Assembly: GCF_000499845.2 (NCBI RefSeq)
Contig: NC_023755.2
Span: 31,707,753-31,771,752, forward strand
DNA: 64,000 bases
DNA from: Phaseolus vulgaris
Taxonomy: Eukaryota > Streptophyta > Magnoliopsida > Fabales > Fabaceae
Direction: 5' to 3'
The notes beneath the pieces are model-generated. The model was given only the letters and a program-made list of their open reading frames with translations, was not told the origin of the DNA and did no database searches. The position numbers were made by a program, and so were the translations under genes. Positions 1 through 11,900 of this stretch are shown here, one piece after another; within the stretch, counting starts at the first letter, position 1, and every line of letters begins with the position of its first letter.

Positions 1-10
1 GGGTGATAAT

Positions 11-2060
11 ATGAAAGGTTTTGGAACTAATGTTGTGGATGGTATTATGGAGGACGTTGAGACTGAATTTCATGGTGTACCTCATGAACTGAAGGATGTT
101 GGGATTGAAATGCATGGTGTAGGTGATGATGTGGAGGATGTTAGGATTAAAATGGATGAAGAGGGGGCTAGTGTGTTTGTGAGGGTGGTCAGTCAGGAAT
201 GGAGAGTGAATAAGGTGTTGATGTGAATATTTATGAGGGTGGTCAATCTAGAATTGAGGTTGTCAGTGAAAATGATGGGTTTGTTGAAGATTTGGAACTT
301 GATGATAGTGAAGAATATAGAAATGTGGATGAAGATGATAAATTTTGAATGGAATGTAGTGCATACAAAAATATGGATGATGTCAGCAAAAGATGAGAAA
401 ATTGATTAAAAGAGGACAAGAAAGGAGTGAGTAAAGATACCAGTGAAGCTAGTTTCAAGAGTAAAACTATTGATAATCATGAAATAAACGAAGATTATAG
501 TAATGAAGACTTAATGATGTCGATGTTGATGGTGATTATGTGGAGAAATTTCCCAAGTTTTGACATGTGCAAGAACTTTAAATTCAAATTAGGAATGAAA
601 TTTTGTTTGTTGAAGGAATTCAATGCAATTATGGAACATTCTATGTTGAATGGAAGAGAAGTTGAATTTGTGAAAAATGACCATGTCAAAGTTAAGGTTG
701 TATGCAAGAAAAGGTGAGTTTGTTATGTTGGTTAGTAAGGTGGGTGATAGTCATAATTTTAGAGTGAAAACAATTTTTGAGACTTATAAATGTGGGAGAA
801 TATTTGTGAACAAAAATGCAAATAAGGAATGGGTGTTAGAACTGTAGAAAACATGATAGCTAATGAAATTAATGATGATGTTAAAAAATCACGCAATATT
901 TGAATCACTATATGGAGGACTTTGAAAGCAAAACATAATATTCACTGCAATTTGATTATATGAATAAATTAAGAAGGGTATGTTCATGAAATACTTGTCA
1001 AGTTCTACTCAACCAATCTAATCAGAATTTACAACCACGGTTTGGAAGTTTTTATGTGTTTGGATGGTTGCAAGAAAGGTTTTTTAGTTGGTTATAGACC
1101 TTTTATTAGGGTTAATAGGTGCCACTTGAAAACTAAATATGGTGGGCAATTGTTGGTAGTAGAAAGAGATCCAAATGACCAATATTTTTCGCTTGCATTT
1201 GCAATTGTGGAAAATGATAGCAAAGAAACTCGAAGATGGTTCCTTACCTTATTATTAGAGGATATTGGTGATATCTAAACCAACCATCGGGTGTTTATAT
1301 CTAATCAACAAAAGGTACCAAATTTGCGACTATATAGTTACTAGTGATTATACTTGCTAAAAAAGATACATTAATTACAATTTCATCATTTTCATTTTAC
1401 AAGGTGTGATGTCCTTATGAACAACCTGTCAAATTCCTTTAATAATACCATATTGTTAGCTATAGATAAACCAATAATTACAATGATGGAGTGAATTAAC
1501 ACATATTTAATGAGTAAATTTACAACTTTGAGGGAAAATTATGTAAACATATCGGTAATGTAATGCCAAAGGCAAGGAAAAGGTTAGGTAGGGAAGTTTT
1601 TTTGGTTTGGATTGGAGAAGAAGTTACACCTGATTTTACTTTTAAAAAATGTGTAACTAACCTTAAACACCATACTTGTACACGCTATTTTTGGGACTAA
1701 GTGAATATACCTTGTAGATAAGTTGTTGTTGCAATTAACTATAAGTTAGAACAACCTGAAGATTATGTGCATAAATACCATAAGAGGGATGCATATGAAG
1801 CTTGCTATAACCAACAAATTTTTGCCATAAATAAATAGCAGTTGCGGCCAAGAAATTTTTTGCATGAAATCTTACCTCTCATATAAAAGACCCCCAACAA
1901 GGCCTAAAAAATTAAGGAGGAAGTTGATGAAAATGTGAGTCGTTTGAAACTTATCAGAAAAAACAAATGTTAAGATGAAGGATAATATACGTTAATAGTA
2001 TGGTCACAAAAGTAGAGACGGTAGAAAGTCACGTGGAAACGAGACTAAAAAGCCTGCATT
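11..2060 (+). pseudogene. Degenerate MULE (MuDR-type) transposase
   Basis: Fossil Mutator-like transposase read in shifting frames. An acidic N-terminal part (11-430) is followed at about 520-715 by a MuDR-type N-terminal domain (pattern F..FKLGMKF, then KNDHVKVKVVCKK). A Cys/His-bearing stretch follows at about 716-840 (FETYKCGRIFVNKNANKEWV). The MULE catalytic domain is at 1042-1275 (KKGFLVGYRPFI, LKTKYGGQLL, AFAIVEND, WFLTLLLEDIGD). At 1440-1545 comes a segment like NNTILLAIDKPIITMM. The SWIM/C-terminal tail is at about 1680-1900 (IPCR, EDYVHKYHKRDAYEACYN). Many stops and frameshifts break it, so it cannot encode an enzyme. Family order is as in MuDR-related elements. Terminal inverted repeats were not located; the 5' end may lie left of the window. 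Confidence 0.85.
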
Positions 2061-4289
2061 ATGGAGAAGTTCCTTGTTAATTTGAAATGTTTTCATTAAC
2101 AACTAATTACTTGTATTACTATTTACATTTTACTTATTCAAATGTATTGCCTAATATGATCACAATTAATAATGATTTCGTTAAATGGGAAAAACATGTA
2201 CTTCAACTTAATACAATTTCATTCATAACAACTATTTCAATACAATTTTTTTAAACTTGCACTTAAAAGGGGAAAATATTACATACTACACATTACAATT
2301 GCTTTTTAGTAGAAATATGAAACAAAGCATAAATGTAAATGTCCAAGACACAACCAAAAAATCATATTCATTTTCTTCAATTTTTTCTTCCTATCACTAA
2401 TTTTTGCTTCAACCTTAGAATTCTTGCTAAGCAATTCCTCTATCATTTGTTCAACAAGAGAGGAGAAAAAAAATACATACTACACATTACATGATAACAA
2501 TATTAGTTTCTGTTATTTAATAATAACAATTTTTGTTTATTTTTTGTTATAACAGTTTCTTAGTTATGGGCCCATTAGGTTCTGTTTATTGTACCCTTAG
2601 GCCCAACTCTATTAGCAAGAGTCTTCCTTTAAATCTTCTTTACCTTGTAATGAAAGACACGTAATACAATCTTCTCAGTTTTTTACTTTCTTCTCCAAAG
2701 TTGTGCCTATCTCAATTACGTGCCTTTGTCGGTTCACGCTTCTCTATCACTTATCATTCTGCATTCATCTAATGGCACCGCTATGTTAGATAGCTTAAAA
2801 GTGGCTACCGTGTTATTATTACAATTGCATTTTAGTAGAAATATGAAATAAGACATACTTGTAAATGTCCAAGACACAATAGAAAACATATTCATTATAC
2901 TTGTAAATGTCCAAAACACAATAGAAAACATATTCATTTTCTTCAATTTTTTCTCTTTGTCACTCTTCTTCTTAGCCGTCAGACAAAACATATGAATCAA
3001 TTTAATTTAGATTGAGGTTTAACTTGACTTGTTTTATAAATTAGTCTATAAATCAGTAATATTAGAGAAAGAAAAAAACTCACTAATAACATTCCAGTAG
3101 TGTATTATTTATAGTTTTTTTATTGTTTATTATCTCATACTTACTTATTTTGTGATATTTAGTTTATGTTATTTTGTACTAGTTTATCTTATATTGATTT
3201 TTTTTCATAGAATTGTCTATACTTACTTGGATGTATTCTATATTTTTGTCTCATTTTTATTTATCAAATTATTCAAAAAATAAAAATTAGTATCAAATTT
3301 AAATTAAGTTAATTTATATTTATTTATCTTATAAAAAACTATTAAAATAGTAAAGATATTTTAAAAAATACATAAAAATGAAACGAGTTTCCATTATTAT
3401 ATATTTAAGTCAAAGTAGACCACATGGAATTTCTGTTGCGCAGTATTTGGCACGGGAAACTGTCAACCAAAACATTTTAGTTTTGTATTTGGACGATTCA
3501 ACCACTATTCTCATAATTGTTTTAGGAAAATAAATACTTTTTTTAATATTTATTACAGTTATAAAAAATATCTAAATGTATTAAAAATTATGAATTATAT
3601 ACGTTTTGAAGGTATTATAGGAAAATATGTATTTATTTTAAATGGAATATTCTAAAATATTTCATAATAAGATTTATTAGTATAGAATTACTTATTCAGA
3701 AAAAATTAAAATGTATTAGGAATATATTTTTTTATCAAAAGTGTAAAAATAAAAATAAAAATCGAAATCGGTTTAAGCGTTAAGATGAAATAAAAAGGTT
3801 TTGGAAGAAAATATGATATTTCTTCCTGTACTCCTACATTTATCTCTCTGCACCCTTATATTCTTTGAAATATAGAATTATTTTTAATAATTTTCGATGA
3901 TTTTGGAATAGACTTTTTGTAAAATAAAATGTGTTTATGGAATAAGAGTTCTGTAAGCAAAGTGTGTTTATGGAATAAAAAATCTGTTGGGACAAAAAAA
4001 TTATTTTGAAATATTTTTTCTAAAACACATTTTTTTAATTTTCAAAACGTTAAATCCGGAATTCATCAAATGTGTTCCAAAAAATATGGTCATTTCAGAA
4101 ATATTTAAAAATAATAATTTAAAAATCATTTTTAAAAAGGGTAAAATAGTCATTTATGAAAATGATGGGTGCAGGGAGAAATTTCCGGATATTAGTACAG
4201 CCAATTATTCATTCTAACGGCCCATTAGGAAAATTTGAAATCGGATCATATGTATTGAATACGAATCACGCGTATACTATTTCGTATAG
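2061..4289. other. AT-rich region between MULE fossil and ALA2
   Basis: No coding sequence is supported. A segment around 2270-2400 recurs at about 2820-2960 (tagtagaaatatgaaa, aaatgtccaagacaca, attcattttcttcaatttttt), and the second copy carries an internal ~40-bp tandem duplication (2857-2938). The DNA between the copies (about 2490-2810) looks like a small insertion, possibly a solo LTR beginning tgataacaatatt, but I could not fix its ends or a target duplication. From 3000 to 4200 the sequence is plain AT-rich DNA. The ALA2 promoter should lie in about 3800-4290; no single core element stands out. Confidence 0.5.
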
Positions 4290-5956
4290 GTGCAGAACAG
4301 AAAGGAAACAAGGTCCTTCACAGGTACGGTATCTCATCATCTTAGAACCAACTCTCTCTGCGATGTAAGCGAACCAGTTTAGGGGCTGTGATTTCGATTT
4401 CGACTTCGATCGCTCTCCATTTTCGTGAATTCATAGCTGATTGACACTTCCTTGAAATTTCGTTTATATGTTTCTGATGAGCAAAACGACTTCACTGCTG
4501 ATTTCATTTTCATTCGTATTTGGAGCTTTGAGCTTCCCAATTAGGGATTAGTTGAGATGAACGCCGAAGAAGTTTCATATCGTATTATTATTCGTAGATT
4601 CATAGCTGATTTGTACGTCCTTCGAATTTCATTGAAATATGTCTAGGATGAGCAAAACGACTTCACTGTTGATTTCATTTTCCTTCACATTAGGATGTTT
4701 GATCTTATCGATTGGGAATTAGTTTAGACGAGCACCAAATGAGTTTCATATTTTATATTATTATTCGTAGATTCATATCTGATTGGTACATCTTTCGAAT
4801 TGCATCGATATATGTTTAGGATGAACCAAACGACTTCACTGTTGATTTCATTTTTGTTCATATTAGGAAATTTGAGTTTTCAATTTGAAATTAGTTGAGA
4901 TGAGCCCCGAAAAACTTCTATATCATATTAATATTCGTAGATTCATTGTGGATTGGTACTTTCTTCGATTTCTTTGATATATATTTAGGGTGAGGAAAGC
5001 GGTTTCACTATTGATTTCAATTTTGTTCGTATTAGGAAGTTTGAGGTTTCAAGTAGGAATTAGTTGAGATGAGATGAGCACTGAGAACATTTTTTATCGT
5101 CTTACTATAGTAATTATCCTTGTTGACCGAGTTAAAATTGGTGCCATACAATCTTGGGGAGAGTTAGTGTTGATCCCCGGGGCTAGTTCATTTTCGATAA
5201 TTTTTTTTATTGTTCTACTAGCATACAATTTTTCAGTCTTGTAGGAATTCTTCCTCAGTGTACGACAGTTGGAACACTGAAAAGGAATAAAAATAATATC
5301 TATTTTGCTATTGTAATGTTGGAACCTTGTGCGTGCTGTCTTCGCAGCATGTACTCAACATGATGGTTATTCGAGTGATTTCTTAATTTGTTTCCTCCAT
5401 AAAAGGATTAAATGTACTTTATGTGATATGGCATGCATGACATGCTATGAATTATGGATGCTATTCTTCTGCGATACTTACTGTCTTTGTTATTCACTGT
5501 GAAGCATTTCTCTGATATTTAGTTGACTATAAGATTGATCAGTACCTTTTGCATGTTAAATTACCTGTTTCTTTCAATGAATTTTGTCATTCGGTGGTGC
5601 TTGGGCATAATTACCATAAGATAAAGGTATTACACACAACATATTTTGATTTGCATGCTGAATATTATGATAGTATTTGCATTTAGATATGTCAAGAACG
5701 TATTGAGATGCTCAGTTTATTTTGAGAGTCAGAAAATGTATTTTTTAATTGGGTGCAATCCTTTAATCTTGTTATCTTTGTTTGGGGATGTTTCTTGGTT
5801 TTATTTTTCATGATAGCAAGTTTTATCTGAAATTCTGAATTTTCTCTCTCTTGCAGGATGTGACTGGTTGAGGTTTCTTCAAAATCGTTTTATTTGAGCA
5901 TTGCAATGAAGCTGTAGAAGATAATCTATACACAAACAGATGCTCATAATTCAACA
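4290..5956 (+). promoter_or_regulatory. ALA2 5' UTR with leader intron
   Basis: The ALA2 start codon at 5957 lies 100 bases inside an exon preceded by a strong acceptor (ctctctcttgcag, ending 5856). The likely partner donor is cacag|gtacgg at 4323/4324, giving a leader intron of about 1.53 kb (4324-5856). This is inference from splice signals; a second possible donor (gatgtaagc, near 4366) cannot be excluded. The first half of the intron is a tandem repeat array. A long first intron in the 5' UTR is common in plant housekeeping genes and often raises expression. Confidence 0.5.
4429..5110 (+). repeat. Four ~170-bp tandem repeats in leader intron
   Basis: Four diverged head-to-tail units start at 4429, 4598, 4771 and 4941 with spacing 169, 173 and 170 bp. 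Each starts with attcata(g/t)ctga-like sequence, carries a conserved core (gcaaaacgacttcactgttg, then atttcatttt) and a ttagttgagatgag-like block, and ends with tattattattcgtag-like sequence. The fourth unit is the most decayed at its end. Confidence 0.85.
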
Positions 5957-8900
5957 ATGAAGCGTTATGTTTATATTGATGATGATGAATCATCTCATGA
6001 TATATACTGTGATAATCGTATATCAAACAGAAAATATACTGTTTTAAACTTTCTTCCAAAAAATTTATGGGAACAGTTCAGGTAATCTTTCCCTTGATGC
6101 TCTTTGTTTCTCATTTTGTTTTTTAATTATGTGTCATGATATGATGCACATTCTTTTTCACACCTTTAAGGTTCTTCTGTTTGATCTCCTTCCCTATCTT
6201 CTTTGATATTGAATAACAAAGGTTTGTCTGCAAGGAGGGAATTTCATTTTGTTGGATATTCTGTGCGATTTCATAGATTCTACTTTGTAGACATGAATCA
6301 TCATATAGTTAACACTAGAAAAAGAGAGTTCAGAAGATTAGTTAGTGGACAATGCCATTAATGTGGAGGATCCAGACAGTTTTAATTTGACATTTGTGTA
6401 ACTCACTCATCCTATATTCTAGGGATTCAGCCTTTTTTTTGTGTGGTTGTTGATAGAAAACATTGATGCACTGATTTTATTATGTAAAGAGAAAAAGGTA
6501 CAAAAAGACACCGAGATTCTGTTTACAGAAAACTATATAGACAGAGCTCAGTCACAAGTTAGTTATAACCTTCTAACTAAAGCTGTTGCACTAATTAGAG
6601 AAGAAACTAAGTATGGTAACTGCCTCACAAACGGTTACACTAAACAAATCAGAGACCAACAGTTGTAGCAGCTAACCAACTCAATATCATTGCCTAACAG
6701 AAGTATAACACTCACAGTTGTTTTGTTCACTGTGCAAGATTCCTTAAGTGTTCTGAATTATCAAGGAACTTTTTTTTTTATTAAACAAAATGAGTTTTTC
6801 GTTGGTGTTAAAATTTGAGGTTATTTTTCTAATTAAACATAACTATCTTTAATCCATCTGATTTTGCCCTTTTTTCCAGCCGGTTCATGAATCAGTACTT
6901 TTTGCTCATAGCTTGCCTACAGTTATGGCCTCTCATTACTCCAGTAAATCCTGCCAGTACATGGGGTCCACTTATCTTTATTTTTGCTGTCTCTGCATCA
7001 AAAGAGGCGTGGGATGATTACAATAGATATCTTTCAGACAAAAAGGCAAATGAAAAGGAAATCTGGGTTGTGAAGAAGGGCATCAAGAAACATGTATGAA
7101 ACGTATTTAATTTTCTTGAATATATATTATGCTGTGTTTCCAGCCATTGATCATCATCATTTGAATAACTATGCATGATATTGACCTTTATTATTTACAA
7201 TAGAGTATAATTTGTTTATCTTTTCAAGATATTGTTACCTTTTCATTTCAGATGATGGTTTTAATTTTAATCTAAATTCTATACACAAAGTATGAGGTAC
7301 CTCTTATGGTTTTTGAAATATCAGGATATTGTTTATAGGTATACTTTTGTGTCTGAGCAGTTTAATTATGCATACATGTGTATTTTCTCAAACCTTTTGA
7401 TATTCCTGGTCTTGCTTTTTTTCTTTTCTTTTTCCATTCCCATTTTTTCAGAGACGTGCATGTTTAGTTGGTTCATTCTTGTAATGATTACTTGCATAGT
7501 TATTTTCTCCCCTATATTCTTATAGTTTATACATATACCACAAAATGGAACTTTTAGTTTTTAAGAAAGGCATGGACCATAAAATGGCTAGTGCTCTGAC
7601 AGATATGGGATGCTTACAATTGTTTCTTCATTCTAATGAATGAGGCCATAGGCAACAATGAATGACTTTATCTCTCACCCAACTACAGATGAAACTCCAG
7701 CATGAAGCTTCTAGTCTATGTATCTACTTATTGGCCATATAAATTTATGTGTGATGTTCATTGTTACCTATCCTGCCAAAATATTATGTGATGTTTGAGC
7801 ACATTTTGACACAAAATTTTGATTTACCTGTAAGAACCAATGGTCATATTTATCTATTAGAAGGTTATTCCTTACACTTGCTTGAAGCATCAATTTGTAT
7901 GATAGTGATTATAACTAGACATGCCCAAATCCTGCTTGTGCCATTTAAACGATAAACGGTCTGTTTTTTTTATGCCTATTTAGAGAAAAAGTGCTATACC
8001 AATTAAAAATGTCTAAAAAATATGATAATTAGATAAGAAGCTGTTTTATTGCTTTCTTAAAACACGAAGAGCTTCTGAATAACTTTTAAAACAAGCTATA
8101 TCTTAAAAACACCTTTTTAAAGAAAAAAAGCTGAAGTTGAATAGACTTCAAGCTTCTACTTCATATCCCATACACAACTTGGTCTGCTTCATGTCTTGTA
8201 GGCAGGAAGATTTACATAAGCTTTATCACTTGATATTATATGGTGTGTTCTTTTATCTGTAGACCTAATGATTTTTTCTGGGTGGGGGTGGTACCGTTGG
8301 TGGTTTTGCAGATTGAAGCCCAGGATATTCATGTAGGTAATATAGTATGGCTACGTGAAAATGATGAAGTGCCTTGTGACCTTGTTTTGATAGGCACCTC
8401 TGATCCTCAAGGAGTTTGCTATGTAGAGGTAATTATGTTGTGAAACATGCTAAAGTTGGTCTTCTCTCTCTGTAGCATTGCAGGGAATTGGAACGGAGTT
8501 CCACTACTTTTCTTCTTCTAAATCTTCTTCTCTTTCTCTCATTTGGGGGGAGACATTTCATTATATTCATTTTAAGGATCTTATAATGTGACATGTTATT
8601 CAGACAGCTGCATTGGATGGTGAAACTGATCTAAAGACACGGGTCATACCTTCTGCTTGTGCGGGAATTGATGTTGAACTATTGCACAAAATTAAGGTAA
8701 GGTTTTATCTACAGTAACTATACTTGGTCGAATTTAATTGTGAAGAGTAATTAGATAAGATGTTTGAATGATGTAGGGATATCAGCTTATGCCTTTAATC
8801 TTGTGGTGGTTGTTGGCATAAACAACTATCATCAACTAGGGATATCATTAGTTGTGTTATAACTACTATTGTATAAATTGCTACAACTGTACAGTTACTG

Positions 8901-11900
8901 GTGTGAATGAACTCATTTTTAGTTTATCAGAATCATTTCATCTTCTATCTCTTAATTGTCTCTCAATTATTAATCATTAATATATGAAACTACTTAGTTA
9001 CTCTATTCTCTATTTGTGTGTGTCTAGGGTGTAATTGAGTGTCCTTGTCCAGATAAAGACATAAGGAGATTTGATGCAAACATGCGGTTGTTTCCCCCAT
9101 TTATTGATAATGATATATGCCCTTTAACCATTAAAAACACCATTCTTCAGTCATGTTACTTGAGAAACACGGAGTGGGCTTGTGGAGTGGCTGTCTATAC
9201 AGGCAAGTCCATGTAGACAATCTATTAAATTCTTGGAACTGTGTATACCTTTTCAGCAATGGTTTAAATTTTGTATCTGGCATGTATTGTATTTCTTCAG
9301 GTAATGAAACCAAAATGGGCATGAGTAGAGGTATACCAGAACCAAAGCTCACTGCTATGGATGCCATGATTGACAAGTTGACTGGCGCTATATTTATATT
9401 CCAAATTGTTGTTGTTCTGGTTCTTGGCATAGCAGGGAATGTTTGGAAGGAAACAGAAGCTAAGAAGGTATGTTACAGTTTCTCAACATAAGTTTCTTGT
9501 CAATTGTATCAAATCTTGTACCTATCAGGATATGTTCACTAGTGTTTATTACTTTGGTTTTGCTATATTGCCCTTTTGTTTACCTGTATTTTCATGGTAG
9601 TAGCGTGCACCCATTGCAATTTTAATTTTGTTCCAACAAAGAGCATATCGGCTTGGCTGGTTGCTTCCTTTGTGTTTTCACGTGGACTATTTCGTTGAGT
9701 GTAAATTTTACTCTTTGGTGCTTTGGTTTATTTTAGGAAATATTGCTCATAATCTTTTAGTCCCTTTGTCAATGGATGCTCAGGCATCGTGTTTTTTTCT
9801 TCTTCTTCTTAGAATAACCACTAATTTTGTAATTTCCTGTGTCATCATGCTATTTAATCATTAAAAGGTTTATTTATTTATTTTCTGGAATCTTACTTTT
9901 ATGGGGTGCTTGAAACAGCATCCAAAAACACATTTTCTGAAAACCATGTCAAAATTGAGAGAAATACACAGAAACGGATTTATATTGATTATGTGTTCAC
10001 TGTTTTGGATGGGAACTGAAACATGATAGTAGACTTTTGACCTGTTTTGATGCCGTATCTTTCATAATTCCATGGAAGTTTCTGTGTTTTGTAGTGATCT
10101 TCAAGATTCATGTTGGTGGATCCTCATGTTTTTTTGTTTCTTTTGTTTTTCAAAGCAATGGTATGTTCTTTACCCTCATGAAGGTCCTTGGTATGAACTG
10201 TTAGTCATCCCTTTGCGGTTTGAGCTTCTCTGTTCCATCATGATACCCATTTCAATTAAGGTGAGCTGATGGTAAAGATTTTGGCATACATTATATTATG
10301 ATATAACATGCTTGTCATTTGGATAACAGTCATGCATAGATAGTATAGTGGAAGTCCTTTGAGGTAAGAACATTTATGACCTTAAGAACTAAATTAAAAT
10401 ATCATTAAAACTTAAGTTCTAATTAAAAATAGGATTTCCGACTGATAATCCTATGCTAATACCAATTATTATTATTTAACTTTAAAACATTTCAAAATTG
10501 TGTAAATATTGAGGCTAACTTTCTAAATTTGATAGAGCCAACTATTTCATCTCTGGCAGGTATCTCTCGATTTGGTGAAGAGCCTGTATGCAAAATTTAT
10601 TGACTGGGACAATAAGATGATTGACCTCGAGACTAGCATTCCATCCCACGCAACAAAGTGAGTAACTGAATGATCCTATGACTAACTACTTTGAGGAACT
10701 TGTACATTGAAGAATTTAGAAAAAGAAAATTTTTGTTAGCTGTAAAATGTCTTGTATTATTAAGGATTGAGTTTCAATACTCAAGTATTTATATAATCAA
10801 ATAGCATGACCTGCAAGCTAGTCAGTTAAGATTGTTCTACACTAGACTCCAGCAGTCCTAACATAATTACAGATGGATAGCTCGAGATATAAGCTAGTAA
10901 GTTAAGATCTAACTGTTCTACAACATACTCCAGCTCTCCTAACGAATAACAGCTGACTAACTAACTATTAAAGGATGCTGACTTAATGCTGAGTTTGCTT
11001 AATATACTAGCAGAGAATAGTCTAATAGCACAAAGTATACTATCATACATTAGCACACTATTTTTTATTAATGATGTTTGTTATATTTGACAGTACAGCG
11101 ATAAGTGAGGACCTGGGACAAGTTGAGTACATTTTGACTGACAAGACAGGCACGCTGACTGAGAATAAGATGATATTTAGAAGATGTTGTATTAGTGGCA
11201 ATCTCTACGGAAATGAAAATGGAGATGCATTGAAGGGTATGGTTGCTTGGGGAAAACTTTTCTTGTTGCCTTGTTAACATGTAATAGTTGTATTTAAAAC
11301 TTTTCCTTTGCCATGGAAATTGTGTGGAAGATATATTGAAATTTGTCTAAATGAGTTGGCTTCTTGTTTTGAGCGTGTAGTGTATCTAAGGCATGGCTAA
11401 TACCATTGATCTTGTGAACATATATCCTTAACATCTCCAATGGTTTCCTTGATTCACTTAGATTTAGAGATTTTAGTTTTCTTTTTATTGTCAGGTACCA
11501 TTATTTATTTGAATTGAAGATTAATTTTCTCAACTAATAGGAATTAATATCATCTGACATGAAGAAATGGAACATTTATTTTCATCGAAAGATGGTTTTG
11601 GAACATATTATGGATCTATGGGGAGAAAGTGTAAATTTGAAGATTGTCTAAATTAGTACATCAGGAACATGAAATGATTCATATTTGTTTATGAACATGA
11701 ATGAATTCACTTCTATTCCCTTTCTTCCTCTACTGTTTATGCATACACTGATTGTTTTTTTTAATCACTGACTATTTTCCGAAGATATATTTTCTTCTGT
11801 AATTGTTTCAGATTTCAAGTTTAACCACCTGATTAGTTACATCTTGTGATGTGCAGATGTAGAGTTTATCAATGCTGTGTCCAGTGGTTCTTCAGATGTT

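Noticed and set aside
2490..2810. Possible solo LTR between two similar flanks
   Set aside because: Ends and target duplication could not be defined; kept only as a remark in the region entry.
10735..11050. LTR-like text in ALA2 intron 8 (and similar patches at 6440-6760 and 8760-9000)
   Set aside because: Suggestive wording only; no paired repeats, primer site or target duplication visible.
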